Notes: generated by a model from the sequence alone, not told the origin. A stretch of DNA of 64,000 bases from JAEUOS01 sp040382235 (GCA_040382235.1 JBEIFV010000007.1:22447-86446); one strand, 5' to 3'. Numbered from the stretch's first letter, positions 31,351-41,351 are shown. Numbers and translations are program-made.

Positions 31351-32784
31351 CTACTGTCCGCCGGCGTAAGCCTTCACCACCCGATAGAGGAATTCATGGG
31401 CCTCGAACAAAGACTTGACGCGAATGCGCTCGTTCAAGCCATGCACCCCGCCGCCATCGGGGTCGCGGAAAATGCCCGACAGGCCATAGGCCGGAATCCC
31501 GGCGTTGTTCATGTAGCGGCTGTCGGTGGTGGCCACCAGCATGGTTGGCACCACCGGCACGCCGGGCCACATTTGCGCGCTGATGCGCTCGGCCGGCTCC
31601 ATGATTTCGCGCGTCAAGGGTGGCGCCGGCGAGAGCGTGGCCTGGCCGACTGGCGTGATGCTGATCCTGTCGTTGGCAAGCACGGTGGCCAGGGTCCGGG
31701 TGACCGATTCGATCGATTCGTCCGGCAGCACGCGGCAATTGACGGTGGCGCGTGCGCGCTGCGGCAGCGCGTTGGTGGCATGGCCGGCCTCGAGCATGGT
31801 GGCCACGCAGGTGGTGCGGTAGGTGGCGTTGTGCGTCGGGTTCTGCGACAAGCGCGCCAGCGCCTGCGCATCCGGCGGGTCCTTGATGATGGCGCGCATG
31901 TCGGCGCCGGTCTGGCCGCCCTCGATCGCGGCCATGCGCTCGAAATAAGTGCGCGTGGTGGCCGACAGGCGGAACGGAAAGTCGAAGGCGCCCAGGCGCG
32001 CCAGCCCGCCGCTCAAGTGGGTGATGGCGTTGTCCTTGACAGGTGCCGAGCTGTGGCCGCCGCGGTTGGTGACCTCCAGCGTGTAGGTCTGGAATACTTT
32101 CTCGCCGGCCTGGATGCCCATGCGCACCGGCTTGCCGGCCGCGTCGAGCATGCCGCCGGCACCTTCGTTCAAGGCGAACTCGGCATCGATCAGGTTGCGG
32201 TGGTGCGTGAGAAGGTATTTGGCACCGTTGAAGGGCGAGGGAATGATCTCTTCATCGCAGGTGGCGGCGACCACGATGTCGCGCTCCGGCCGGTAGCCTT
32301 CGCGCTTGTAGCGCATCAGGTTGTCGAGGAACGCCGCCACCATCGCCTTGTCGTCGGCGGCACCGCGCGCATAAAAGTAGCCGTTTTCCTCGATCAGCTT
32401 GAACGGGTCGCGCGCCCAGTCTTCGCGCTTGGCTTCCACCACGTCCAGGTGCCCTAGCAACAGGATCGGTTTTTTCGCGCCGGACCCGCGCAGGCGCGCC
32501 ACCAGGTTGCCCTTTTTGGGGCCGCCGGGTGGCACGATGATGTGAATGTCGGCTGCAGCGATGCCGCCTGCGATGAGGCGCTTCTTCATGGCCTCGGCGG
32601 CCACGGTGCAACTGCCGACCGAGTCGGTGGTGTTGATTTCCACCAGTTCCTGATAGAGCGCGCGGAATTGCTGCTGCGCCGGGGTCAGTGTCATGCCTTG
32701 CGCCAACGCGGGCCCCGAGCATGCGCCCCACAGCGCGCATGCATGGACGGTGGCGACAAAGATCTTGCCTGCAACGTGCAACAT
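31351..32784 (-). CDS. M20 family metallopeptidase with signal peptide
   Basis: A 477-residue exported peptidase (N-terminal LHVAGKIFVATVHACALWGA...ALAQG is a signal sequence). Zinc ligands of the M20 family are visible: ILLLGHLDVVEA (His/Asp, ~111), YARGAADDKAMVAAF (bridging Asp), and AATCDEEIIPSPFNG (Glu pair). The dimerisation lid TNRGGHSSAPVKDNAITHL follows. GVHGLNERIRVKS near the end holds the last His. It probably removes residues from peptides or acyl-amino acids in the periplasm; substrate unknown. Confidence 0.92.
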   Translation of the reverse strand: MLHVAGKIFVATVHACALWGACSGPALAQGMTLTPAQQQFRALYQELVEINTTDSVGSCTVAAEAMKKRLIAGGIAAADIHIIVPPGGPKKGNLVARLRGSGAKKPILLLGHLDVVEAKREDWARDPFKLIEENGYFYARGAADDKAMVAAFLDNLMRYKREGYRPERDIVVAATCDEEIIPSPFNGAKYLLTHHRNLIDAEFALNEGAGGMLDAAGKPVRMGIQAGEKVFQTYTLEVTNRGGHSSAPVKDNAITHLSGGLARLGAFDFPFRLSATTRTYFERMAAIEGGQTGADMRAIIKDPPDAQALARLSQNPTHNATYRTTCVATMLEAGHATNALPQRARATVNCRVLPDESIESVTRTLATVLANDRISITPVGQATLSPAPPLTREIMEPAERISAQMWPGVPVVPTMLVATTDSRYMNNAGIPAYGLSGIFRDPDGGGVHGLNERIRVKSLFEAHEFLYRVVKAYAGGQ

Positions 32785-32849
32785 GAGGATTCAACCCGCT
32801 CGATCTGAATCGCCCAAGCATACCCGAGCGCTGGTTGCCGCCGCCCGCT

Positions 32850-34220
32850 TTAGTTTCTGCGTTGCGGCGCGGCACCGCGGGCATCCTGCTCCCAGCCGCC
32901 AAGCTTGAACGCGAGACCCGGAATCAGCGCATACACCAGGAACGAGACGCCGACCACCACGTAGAGCAGCGTCAGCGAATGCAGCGCCACCGCGAGCGCG
33001 CCACCGACCACCGCCACCACCAGCCGCACCAGGCTGCCGATGAGTGACCATTTGAGACGCCCCGCCCCTTGGCAAGCGAAAAAGAAGGCCAGCCCGAAGC
33101 CGAACGGGGCATAGAAAATGCCGACGATATGCAGATAGGCGTCGGCCGCCGCGCGCGTGGCGCTGGCGGCATCCGGGATGAACCACTGCGTCCACCAATG
33201 CGGATTGAGCGCCAGCAGCACGCCGATGGCGCCTGTCACCGCGGCCATCAGGAGCGAGCCCACCCAGGCGATGCGCGCGGCGCGCGCGTGCTTCCCGGCG
33301 CCAACGTTGCGGCCGACCATCGAGACCATCGCCGAACCGAAGCCGAGTACCAGCGGAATCAACACGTACTCAAGGCGCGCGCCGACGCCGTAACCGGCCA
33401 GGGTGGCGATGCCGAAATTGCCGGCGTAGCCGGTCAGCACGATCACGTTGCCGTTGGAAATGAACGGGCTGACCGATGCCGGCAGGCCCACCCGCAGTAC
33501 CTCAAAGGCATCGGCCCGCGACAGGGGCACCGGACGCAGGTGCAAATTGCCGGCGCCGCGCATGAGTGGCCACGCCAGGATGCAGGCCGACAACGCGTTG
33601 AGCGCCACGAACGAAAGCCCGGCGCCCGCCACCCCGAGCGCCGGCACCGGCCCGGCACCGAAAACCAAAAGCGGGCACAGGCCGACATGCAGGAGCGCGC
33701 TGCCGATCAGGCAGGCCGCCGGCGCACGCATGCTGCCGGAGCCGGTGTGCATGCTGGAGAGCGCGTTGTTGACCCAGGTGGCAATGGCGCCGGCGAACAG
33801 CGGGAAGGCATAGCTTTGCGCCAGCTCCAGAATCGGCCCGCCCCCGCCCATGGCGCGATACAACAAGGGCCCGCAGGCCAAGAAGCCCAGGCCGATGCAC
33901 AAGCCCAGCACGATCTCGATCATGAGGCCATGCCAGGCCACCGCAGTGGCGCGCCGGCGGTCGCCGGCGCCGAGCATGCGCGCCACTGCGGATGCCACCC
34001 CGCCGCCCATCGCCGCGCGTGACAGTTGCACCATCAGCATCGAAAGCGGGAACACCAGCGCCACCGCGGCCAGCGCCTCGGTGCCCAGGCGCGCGACGAT
34101 GTAGCCGTCATAAGCGATGGTCAGCGTTTGCGCGAAAAGGCCCAGCACATTCGGGCTCGCCAGACGCACCAGGGTGGGCACGATCGGGCCGGCCAGCAGG
34201 TCGGGCGGTTTGGAAGACAT
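32850..34220 (-). CDS. MATE-family efflux transporter
   Basis: A ~456-residue membrane protein with about twelve hydrophobic segments. LVRLASPNVLGLFAQTLTIA, YDGYIVARLGTEALAAVALV, FPLSMLMVQLSRAAMGGGVA and SAVARMLGAGDRRRA are MATE signatures, repeated as expected in the second half (LGFGSAMVSMVGRNVGAGKH). It exports cationic compounds using Na+ or H+. The start is either 34220 or 34241; earlier in-frame codons are not family-like. Confidence 0.9.
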   Translation of the reverse strand: MSSKPPDLLAGPIVPTLVRLASPNVLGLFAQTLTIAYDGYIVARLGTEALAAVALVFPLSMLMVQLSRAAMGGGVASAVARMLGAGDRRRATAVAWHGLMIEIVLGLCIGLGFLACGPLLYRAMGGGGPILELAQSYAFPLFAGAIATWVNNALSSMHTGSGSMRAPAACLIGSALLHVGLCPLLVFGAGPVPALGVAGAGLSFVALNALSACILAWPLMRGAGNLHLRPVPLSRADAFEVLRVGLPASVSPFISNGNVIVLTGYAGNFGIATLAGYGVGARLEYVLIPLVLGFGSAMVSMVGRNVGAGKHARAARIAWVGSLLMAAVTGAIGVLLALNPHWWTQWFIPDAASATRAAADAYLHIVGIFYAPFGFGLAFFFACQGAGRLKWSLIGSLVRLVVAVVGGALAVALHSLTLLYVVVGVSFLVYALIPGLAFKLGGWEQDARGAAPQRRN

Positions 34221-34391
34221 GCGAAAGCTTGCCTGAAACATGGGCGCGTCGCTACTCGGGTGTCGGGCAGCTGTGCCGCCGGTGCCGGCAGTCCTTGCCG
34301 CGCCAGCTAAGGGTGAGACCCGCACGGGCCGGGGCGCCGCGCTTGCAGCCGTCTCTTGCGCCCATCTTGCCCAACTGCCAAACTACCGGCC

Positions 34392-35462
34392 ATGCACGCC
34401 ACTCTCACCAAACCCGGCCGGCTGGCCTGGCAAGACGCCCGCCACCTGCTGCTGATCGCCATGCTGGCCCTGCCGGTGATCGGCTATGTCAGCGGGTCAT
34501 CCGGCAAGCTTTCCCTGCTGTTCCTGGTAGTGATCGCCATTATCGATGCGTTGATCGGCACTCGCCCAGGTGCCGCGAGACCGCACGCCTGGCCCGCCAT
34601 GCGCCATGCCTGGTTCAGCGCCTTCCTCTACCTCTACGCGGTGCTGCAGATCGCGCTGATCGCGTGGACACTCGGCGTGATCGCGGCCAGACCAAGCATC
34701 GAAGCCGCCCTTTGGCTGGGCGTGTCGATCGGTTTCATCACCGGCGGCTTCGGCATCACCATCGCGCATGAACTGGGCCACCGCCCCGGCCGCTTTGATC
34801 GCTTCGTCTCGCAGGTGCTGCTGGTTACGGTGTGCTACGGCCACTTCTATGTCGAACACAACCGCGGCCACCATGCGCGTGTGGGCACCCCGAACGACCC
34901 GGCCAGCGCGCGCCTGGGCGAATCGTTCTACGCCTTCTACCTGCGCACCGTGGTCGGCAGCTTCGCCCATGCCTGGCGCCTGGAAGCGCTGCGTCTCGAA
35001 GCCAAGGGCCAAACCGCCTGGTCGCCCGCCAACCGCAACGTCGTGTACATCGTCGCCACACTTGCGCTATGCGCCATCGCGTGGGGTGTGGCCGGCCCCA
35101 TGGGCGTGCTGTTCTTCCTGTTCCAGAGTCTCGTGGCCTTCACCCTGCTGGAACTGGTGAACTACGTCGAGCACTACGGCCTCACCCGCCAACGCAATGC
35201 CGATGGCCGCTTTGAGGCGGTGCAGCCGCACCACTCCTGGAATTCCGATACCTGGTTCGGCAATGCCATTTTGATCAACCTGCAGCGCCACTCCGATCAT
35301 CACGCCGATTCCTCGCGCCCTTACGAAACCCTGCGCTCGATCGATTCGGCGCCGCAGTTGCCCACCGGGTATGCCGGGATGATTCTCCTGGCGCTGCTGC
35401 CGCCGCTTTGGTTTCGGGTGATGGATTGGCGGGCGCGGGAGGCAGCGCGGATTGGCGCTTGA
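34392..35462 (+). CDS. alkB: Alkane 1-monooxygenase (AlkB-type)
   Basis: A 356-residue integral-membrane non-haem di-iron hydroxylase. The His boxes are complete: HELGHR (~125), EHNRGHH (~154), and LQRHSDHH (~296), with the additional NYVEHYGL (~256). FYAFYLRTVVGSFAHAWRLE is the typical cytoplasmic helix. Such enzymes oxidise medium-chain alkanes or related alkyl groups. They need rubredoxin and rubredoxin reductase, which are not encoded nearby. The start MHATLTKPGRLAW is chosen ahead of the first membrane segment. Confidence 0.9.
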   Translation: MHATLTKPGRLAWQDARHLLLIAMLALPVIGYVSGSSGKLSLLFLVVIAIIDALIGTRPGAARPHAWPAMRHAWFSAFLYLYAVLQIALIAWTLGVIAARPSIEAALWLGVSIGFITGGFGITIAHELGHRPGRFDRFVSQVLLVTVCYGHFYVEHNRGHHARVGTPNDPASARLGESFYAFYLRTVVGSFAHAWRLEALRLEAKGQTAWSPANRNVVYIVATLALCAIAWGVAGPMGVLFFLFQSLVAFTLLELVNYVEHYGLTRQRNADGRFEAVQPHHSWNSDTWFGNAILINLQRHSDHHADSSRPYETLRSIDSAPQLPTGYAGMILLALLPPLWFRVMDWRAREAARIGA

Positions 35463-35723
35463 TTGGGTGCAAGTTGATTTCAGGAAGAGGACCGCTGGCT
35501 TTCAAGGGAATAGCAACCAAGCGCTTTCAGTAACCCCCATATCGGCGCATGGCTGAGTCGAGTCCAGGCAATTCCGGGGTGGGCGAACCCTTATGTCATT
35601 CTGCCTGGCGACCGCATCGCACCGAAGTGGTAGCGCAAACGTGACGCAACACTCCTGCAAAGAACAGACCGTCGATCGACCGCGACGTTTGCCGGCTATT
35701 GACGACAACCCGGGAGGACCATC

Positions 35724-36134
35724 ATGCTGAGCGGCAGCTGTCTATGCGGTGGTGTCCGGTACGAGATCACGGGCACGCTTTCGGGCGCGCTCAACTGCCA
35801 CTGCACCATGTGCCGCAAGGCGCACGGCGCAGCCTTTCGCAGCCGTGCCCGCGTGAACGCCGCCGACTTCCGCTGGGTACAGGGCGAAGAACTGGTGACT
35901 TATTACGAATCGTCGCCCGGCACGCATCGCGGGTTTTGCCGCGTCTGTGGGTCGCCCCTGCTGAGCCGGTTCGATGACTACCCATCCAACTTCGGCCTGC
36001 CGCTTGGCGCGCTCGATGTCGATCCCGGGGTCAAGCCAAAACTTCATGTGTTTGTCGCCGACAAGGCGCCGTGGTTTGACATCACCGATGCGCTTCCGCA
36101 GTTTCCGGCGCTTCCGGAGAAGAAGCCGCCATGA
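35724..36134 (+). CDS. GFA/CENP-V family protein (glutathione-dependent formaldehyde-activating-like)
   Basis: A 136-residue zinc protein, MLSGSCLCGGVRYEITGTLS, NCHCTMCRKAHGAAF, and RGFCRVCGSPLLSRFDDYP. The CxCG, CHCxxC and CxxC motifs of the GFA/CENP-V fold are all there. A GGGAGG ribosome binding site precedes the ATG. The paradigm enzyme condenses formaldehyde with glutathione, but most family members have unknown substrates. A short GC hairpin follows. The 260-base gap before it shows nothing. Confidence 0.88.
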   Translation: MLSGSCLCGGVRYEITGTLSGALNCHCTMCRKAHGAAFRSRARVNAADFRWVQGEELVTYYESSPGTHRGFCRVCGSPLLSRFDDYPSNFGLPLGALDVDPGVKPKLHVFVADKAPWFDITDALPQFPALPEKKPP

Positions 36135-36150
36135 CCGTCCGCAGGGACGG
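36135..36150 (+). terminator. Short GC hairpin after the GFA-like gene
   Basis: CCGTCC-GCAG-GGACGG, followed by CTTTCG, directly after the stop codon. The T-run is short, so termination strength is doubtful. Confidence 0.35.
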
Positions 36151-36243
36151 CTTTCGACTTGATGTTCGAAAGACCCCGTTGAAGATCGAGGGTCGGCGGA
36201 GAGAATCGCCGCATCAACCCGCCACCGAACCAGGAGAATCGAG

Positions 36244-36555
36244 ATGAGCAACGATCAGCGCTACAAGACCTTCGCCGATTTCTACCCCTTCTATCTCGAC
36301 GAGCACAAAAACCTGGTGTCGCGCCGCCTGCATTTCGTCGGCACCAGCATCGCGCTCATCATCCTGGTGACAGCGGTGGTCACGCAGGTGTGGTGGCTGC
36401 TCGTGGCGGCGCTGGTTCAGGGTTATACGTTTGCGTGGGTCGGGCATTTCTTCTTCGAGCGCAACCGGCCGGCGACCTTCAAGTATCCGGGGTACAGCCT
36501 GATGGGTGACTGGCGGCTTTGGTGGGAAATCCTGACCGCGAAGCGTCCGTTCTAG
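36244..36555 (+). CDS. Mpo1-like (DUF962) membrane protein
   Basis: A 103-residue protein, MSNDQRYKTFADFYPFYLDE, HKNLVSRRLHFVGTSIALII, VGHFFFERNRPATFKYPGYS, LMGDWRLWWEIL. The His residues in DEHKN, RLHFVG and GHFFFE are characteristic of the Mpo1/YGL010w family, which includes an Fe(II)-dependent dioxygenase acting on 2-hydroxy fatty acids. Two or three membrane segments. Good ribosome binding site (GGAGAA). Confidence 0.88.
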   Translation: MSNDQRYKTFADFYPFYLDEHKNLVSRRLHFVGTSIALIILVTAVVTQVWWLLVAALVQGYTFAWVGHFFFERNRPATFKYPGYSLMGDWRLWWEILTAKRPF

Positions 36556-36704
36556 CGCGGCGGCCTGATAGGGCTAACCATGAGTGTCAGGCCGTCCACG
36601 CGGGAATGACTCGAACGTGGGCCTGCGGTGGCGCCCGCTGCGCATTGCGCCGGCCGCGCATTGCCGATAACCTTGCCGCCTGTCCGACCAGACCCGGCGC
36701 AACC

Positions 36705-37910
36705 ATGCAAGCACTCGAAGGCATCCGCATCCTCGATTTCACGCGACACATGTCGGGGCCCTATGCGACGCTCCTGATGGGCGATTTCGGCGCCGACGTG
36801 ATCAAGATCGAATCGATGCCGCACGGCGACCCGACGCGCACCATGGGCACCGCTTTCGTCGACGGCGAATCCGGCATGTTCCTGATCTGGAACCGCAGCA
36901 AGCGCAGCGTCGCCATCGATACCCGCAAGCCCGACGCCGGCGAAATCCTGCGCCGCCTGGTGAGCGGCGCCGACATGCTGGTGGAGAACTTTCGCCCCGG
37001 CGTGGCCGAAGCGATGGGTATCGGTTACGAGGCGGTCAGTGCGCTCAATCCGCGCCTGATCTACCTGTCGATCACCGCATTCGGGCGCAGCGGACCTTAT
37101 GCGCAGTCGCCGGGCACCGACCCGGTGGTGCAGGCGATGTCGGGTGTGATGTCGGTCACCGGCGAGCGCGGCGGCGACCCGGTGCTGGTCGGCTTGCCGG
37201 TCGCCGACTACACCTCGGCGATGGTTGCGGTGCAGGGCGCGCTGCTGGCCCTGTTCGCACGCGAACGGACCGGGCGCGGCCAGCGGGTCGATATTCCGAT
37301 GTTGGGCGCGCTCACCTTTGGCCTGACCACCCGGCTGGCGAACTACTGGTGGGGCGGCAAGGAGCCGCAGCGCGAAGGCAGCGCCCACAGTTCGGTCGCG
37401 CCCTATCAGTTATACAAGGCCAGCGACGGCGATGTCGTCGCCGGCGCCTGGACCCGCGACACGTGGCCGCGCTTTTGTGCCGCTCTGGGCTTGCCTGAAC
37501 TCTGCGACGACCCGCGCTTCGCCAGCAATCCGCTGCGCATGGAAAACCGTACCGCTCTCAATGGTGTCTTGTCGGCAGCCTTCGCGAAGCGACAAGTGCA
37601 GGAGTGGGAGCAGGAATTCCGTGCCGCCAATGCCTTGTTTGGTCCGGTATTGACCATTCCGCAAGTGCTCAAGCACCCGCAGATGGAAGCGCTGGGCATG
37701 GTGCAATCGATCGACCATCCCAAACTGGGGCCAATCCCGCAGTTGGGCCCGCCGATCCTGATGTCGGATACGCCGGGGCGGCTGGATCGTCCACCGCCGG
37801 CTTATGGTGAACATACCGCCGAGGTGCTTGCCGAACTCGGCTACTCACCGGCCGAGATCGGGCGCCTGGCCGACAGCAAAACCATCGACATGCCGCAGTC
37901 GGCTGCCTGA
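36705..37910 (+). CDS. CaiB/BaiF CoA transferase (first of three)
   Basis: A 401-residue family III CoA transferase. It begins MQALEGIRILDFTRHMSGPY, with LMGDFGADVIKIESMPHGDP, FLIWNRSKRSVAIDTRKPDA, VENFRPGVAEAMGIGYEAVS and LIYLSITAFGRSGPYAQSPG. The catalytic Asp is probably that of VADYTSAMVAVQGALLA. These enzymes move CoA between carboxylic acids through an enzyme-anhydride intermediate. The stop overlaps the start of the next gene by one base (TGATG). The substrate cannot be assigned. A degraded fragment of a close relative lies at 42736-42845. Confidence 0.92.
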   Translation: MQALEGIRILDFTRHMSGPYATLLMGDFGADVIKIESMPHGDPTRTMGTAFVDGESGMFLIWNRSKRSVAIDTRKPDAGEILRRLVSGADMLVENFRPGVAEAMGIGYEAVSALNPRLIYLSITAFGRSGPYAQSPGTDPVVQAMSGVMSVTGERGGDPVLVGLPVADYTSAMVAVQGALLALFARERTGRGQRVDIPMLGALTFGLTTRLANYWWGGKEPQREGSAHSSVAPYQLYKASDGDVVAGAWTRDTWPRFCAALGLPELCDDPRFASNPLRMENRTALNGVLSAAFAKRQVQEWEQEFRAANALFGPVLTIPQVLKHPQMEALGMVQSIDHPKLGPIPQLGPPILMSDTPGRLDRPPPAYGEHTAEVLAELGYSPAEIGRLADSKTIDMPQSAA

Positions 37911-39097
37911 TGAGCAAGAGCCCGAAAGTCGCGGACTTTTCCACCCATTTCTCCGGGCCGGTGGCGAGCCGCCGCATGCTGCAACTGGGCGCCGATGTCC
38001 TGAAGATCGAGCATCCGCTGCATGGCGACGGCAATCGGCAGTTCCCGCCGCTGTTCCACGATGAGGGCATCCACCATCTGCATCTGAACGCCGGTGCCCG
38101 CAGTGTGGCTCTCGATCCGAAGTCGCCGGCATGGCCGCGCGCGGTCGCGGCGATCACTCGCTGGGCTGATGTGGTGATTGTCGGCAAGCAACCCGGCGCG
38201 GCGCGCAAGCTCGGGATCGACGCCGCCAGCCTGATCAACATCAATCCGGACCTGGTGTACTGCCTGATCACCGGCTACGGTGTCGCCGGCGAGTGGGCCG
38301 ACCTGCCGGCGCACGGCCTGAACATGGACGCACTGGCCGGAACACTACCGCTCGAATGGGTAGACGGTGAACCTCGGGTGCCCGAACAATACCGTTCGGT
38401 CGGCACCACGGTTGCCGGCATCGAGGCGGCGCTCGGCATTTACGCGGCGCTGCATCGTCGCAGTCAGGAAGGTGGGGGCCAGGTGGTGCATGTGTCGATC
38501 TGGGAATCGGCGCTTGCCACCTTGTGGCGCGACGTCGCGACCTTCGCCAACACCGGCAAGCCGTGGCCGGCCTACCGCGATCTTGGGCCGCGCTACGACG
38601 TCTATGCGGCACAGGACAAGCAGGCCTTGCTGGTGTGCCCGATCGAGCGTCATTTCTGGGAACGGTTTTGCGATGCGCTGGGCCTATCCGCCGAGCTCAG
38701 GGCGCGCGGCGACTGGGCCAGCGGCGTCGACATGGGAAAGGACTACGTCGCGCTTGGCGAACGGCAGTCGATCGCCGCCGCCTTGCGCGGCAGGCCGCGC
38801 GCGGCGTGGATCGCCATCCTCGGCCAGGCGCAGGTACCGGTCGCACCCGTGCTGGATTGGCGCGAGGTGATCAACAGCCCGCATGCGCAGGCCAACGGCG
38901 CGATGGCGGGCTACGTGTGCAATGGCCATCAGGTGCGCGTGCCGGCGACTCCGGTGTCGATCACGGTGGCGGCGGCGCTTGAGCGCCATGGCGGGTTGGC
39001 AGAGGCGCATCGCGCCAAGGCCGATGTGGTGACGCGCGCGCCGGCACTGGGCGAACACAATCAGGCGGTGTTTCGCGAGCTCGGCATCGATGTCTGA
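37910..39097 (+). CDS. CaiB/BaiF CoA transferase (second of three)
   Basis: A 395-residue protein of the same fold, but diverged: MSKSPKVADFSTHFSGPVAS, RRMLQLGADVLKIEHPLHGD, ALDPKSPAWPRAVAAITRWA, VVHVSIWESALATLWRDVAT. The N-terminus lacks the usual LEGIRVLD beginning. It may form a heteromer with the first enzyme, since the genes overlap and two-subunit CaiB/BaiF enzymes are known; that is inference. Confidence 0.88.
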   Translation: MSKSPKVADFSTHFSGPVASRRMLQLGADVLKIEHPLHGDGNRQFPPLFHDEGIHHLHLNAGARSVALDPKSPAWPRAVAAITRWADVVIVGKQPGAARKLGIDAASLININPDLVYCLITGYGVAGEWADLPAHGLNMDALAGTLPLEWVDGEPRVPEQYRSVGTTVAGIEAALGIYAALHRRSQEGGGQVVHVSIWESALATLWRDVATFANTGKPWPAYRDLGPRYDVYAAQDKQALLVCPIERHFWERFCDALGLSAELRARGDWASGVDMGKDYVALGERQSIAAALRGRPRAAWIAILGQAQVPVAPVLDWREVINSPHAQANGAMAGYVCNGHQVRVPATPVSITVAAALERHGGLAEAHRAKADVVTRAPALGEHNQAVFRELGIDV

Positions 39098-39118
39098 GCC
39101 GTGGGGCAGGGGAAAAGC

Positions 39119-40306
39119 ATGAGCGCAAGCGTGTTTGAAGGCATCAGGGTGCTCGACGTCGGGCACATCGTGGCGGGGCCGTTTGTCGCTTCAGTGCTGG
39201 CCGATTTCGGCGCCGACGTGATCAAGATCGAGCCACCCGGCAAGGGCGATCCACTGCGCTGGATTTATCCAAAGGGCGATGTCGGCCTGTTCTACAAGAT
39301 GCAGGGCCGCAACAAGAAATCGATCACCCTTGATCTCAAGCAGCCCGAAGGCCAGGCGATCTTCCACCGGCTTGCCGCCGATGCCGACGTGGTGGTCGAA
39401 AACTTCCGCCCCGGCGTGATGGAGCGCTTGGGCTGTGGGTGGGATGTGTTGTCCGCACTCAATCCGCGCCTGATCATGTGTCGGCTGTCGGGCTTCGGGC
39501 AGACCGGGCCGTACAAGGACCGGCGCGCCTACGGGCGCATCTCCGAGGCCTTCGCCGGCTTCGCCCACATCACCGGCGAGCCCGATGGCCCGCCTTCGCA
39601 TTCGCACATGTCGGTCGGCGACACGGTGGCCGGCACCTGGGCGGCGATGGGCGTGATGATGGCGCTGTACTGGCGCGATGCGCGCGACGGCGGCGTCGGC
39701 CAGGTGGTCGACATGGCGCTCTATGAGGGGCTGTTTCGCCAGATCGAGCAACAGGTGGTGATCTTCGACCAGCTTGGCAAGGTACTCACGCGCAGCGGCA
39801 GCAATCATCGCGACGTGCCTTATACGGGGCTGTTCCGCTGCAAGGACGGCGGCTACTTCTCCTTTTCCGCCGTCACCGAAAGCAGCGCCGGCGCCATCCT
39901 GCGTGCGGTCGGCATGGCCGGCGACGCGCGCTTCAACACGTTCACCGAGTGTGTGCGCCATCGCGATGCATTCGCCATGGCGATCGGTGACTGGATGGCG
40001 GCGCGTACCCTGGCCGAAGTGGAGGCCGCGTTCGTCGCCTGCGACGCGCCCGGCAGCCGGGTGATGAACGCCGCCGACCTGGTCGCCGACCCGCACGTGC
40101 AGGCCCGCGAGATGGTGATCTCGGTGGCGGACAAGGACCTGGGCACGATCCGCATGCAGGGCATCGTCCCCAAGCTATCGCAAAGCCCGGGCGCGGTGCG
40201 CCATGCCGGACAGCGCCTGGGTGAATCGAACGACCTCGTGTACCGCGACATGCTGGGCATGAACAAGGCGGATATGGAAGACTTGCGGGCGCGCGGCGTG
40301 ATATAG
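39119..40306 (+). CDS. CaiB/BaiF CoA transferase (third of three)
   Basis: A 395-residue enzyme: MSASVFEGIRVLDVGHIVAG, PFVASVLADFGADVIKIEPP, GRNKKSITLDLKQPEGQAIF, VENFRPGVMERLGCGWDVLS. The VGDTVAGTWAAMGVMMALYW region holds the probable catalytic Asp. The ATG at 39119 has GGGGAAA in front; a GTG six codons earlier is in frame but less likely. It is 21 bases from the second gene and followed by a Bug gene, so all four are probably co-transcribed. Confidence 0.92.
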   Translation: MSASVFEGIRVLDVGHIVAGPFVASVLADFGADVIKIEPPGKGDPLRWIYPKGDVGLFYKMQGRNKKSITLDLKQPEGQAIFHRLAADADVVVENFRPGVMERLGCGWDVLSALNPRLIMCRLSGFGQTGPYKDRRAYGRISEAFAGFAHITGEPDGPPSHSHMSVGDTVAGTWAAMGVMMALYWRDARDGGVGQVVDMALYEGLFRQIEQQVVIFDQLGKVLTRSGSNHRDVPYTGLFRCKDGGYFSFSAVTESSAGAILRAVGMAGDARFNTFTECVRHRDAFAMAIGDWMAARTLAEVEAAFVACDAPGSRVMNAADLVADPHVQAREMVISVADKDLGTIRMQGIVPKLSQSPGAVRHAGQRLGESNDLVYRDMLGMNKADMEDLRARGVI

Positions 40307-40379
40307 CATTCGCGGGTGGTGGCGCCCTGCGGGTCGCCGCGACCTGCAACCAAAGAAGACAGATCAGGAGACAGTGAAG

Positions 40380-41351
40380 ATGAAACGCATTCCGGCAATC
40401 ATGTGGATGGTGTTGCTTGCAGCGCTGACCGCGAGCATGGCGGCGCACGCCCAGCCCTATCCGCAACAACCGATCCGCTTGATCGTGGCCTTCGGCCCAG
40501 GCAGCGGGGCCGACGCGATGGCGCGCGTGATCGCCGAGCGCCTGGCGCTGCAACTCAAGACCAGCGTGACGGTCGAGAACCGCGAGGGCGCCGGCGGGTT
40601 GATCGGCGCGTCAATGGTCGCCAAGGCGCCCGCGGACGGCTACACGCTGCATTTCGGCGTGACCACCATGACGGTGAGCCCGCATCTGCAAGCCGTCCCT
40701 GCCTTCGATCCGGTGAAGGACTTCGTGCCGATCGTCAAGGTGGCCGAACTGGCGCTCCTGATGATCACCGGCAACGACGCGCCTTTCAAGTCGCTCAAGG
40801 AACTGATCGCCTACGCGAAGAAGAATCCGGGCAAGCTCAACTACGCGACCTCCGGCAAGGGGTCGCCCAGCCACCTGGGCGTGGAGATGATTCGCAAGGC
40901 CACCGGCATCGATGTGCGCGACGTGCCCTACAAGAACATCGGGCAGGCCACCACCGACGTGATCGGCGGCCAGGTGTCGTTCTACTTTCCGGGCATCACC
41001 GGCGCGGCGCCGCAAGTCAAGGCCGGCAAGGCCCGTGGCCTGGCGGTGGGTTCGGTGCGGCGCTCGGCGCTGGCGCCCGAGGTGCCGACCGTCGCCGAAG
41101 AGACCGGGATCGCGGGGCTCGAGGTCATCACCTGGTACGGGCTGCTCGGGCCCGCCGGCCTGCCCAGGGAGATCGCCAGCCGACTGCAGGCCGAGACCTT
41201 CAAGGCGCTCGAAGTGGCCGAGGTGCGCGAGCGCATCGTGCGCACTGGCGCCGAGGTCGTGATCGCATCAGGCGAGGAGTTCGCCGCGCAGATCCGCGGC
41301 GACAGTGCGCGCTATGAAAAGCTGGTGAGGGAGCTGGGTCTGCGGGAATGA
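40380..41351 (+). CDS. Bug/TctC-family periplasmic binding protein of the CoA-transferase cluster
   Basis: A 323-residue binding protein with signal peptide (IPAIMWMVLLAALTASMAAH). Motifs include YPQQPIRLIVAFGPGSGADA, VENREGAGGLIGASMVAKAP, LNYATSGKGSPSHLGVEMIR and VPYKNIGQATTDVIGGQVSF. An AGGAGA ribosome binding site fits the ATG at 40380 rather than the GTG at 40374. It probably captures the acid that the CoA transferases activate. It lies 73 bases downstream of the third transferase. A ghost of a similar gene is at 42664. Confidence 0.92.
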   Translation: MKRIPAIMWMVLLAALTASMAAHAQPYPQQPIRLIVAFGPGSGADAMARVIAERLALQLKTSVTVENREGAGGLIGASMVAKAPADGYTLHFGVTTMTVSPHLQAVPAFDPVKDFVPIVKVAELALLMITGNDAPFKSLKELIAYAKKNPGKLNYATSGKGSPSHLGVEMIRKATGIDVRDVPYKNIGQATTDVIGGQVSFYFPGITGAAPQVKAGKARGLAVGSVRRSALAPEVPTVAEETGIAGLEVITWYGLLGPAGLPREIASRLQAETFKALEVAEVRERIVRTGAEVVIASGEEFAAQIRGDSARYEKLVRELGLRE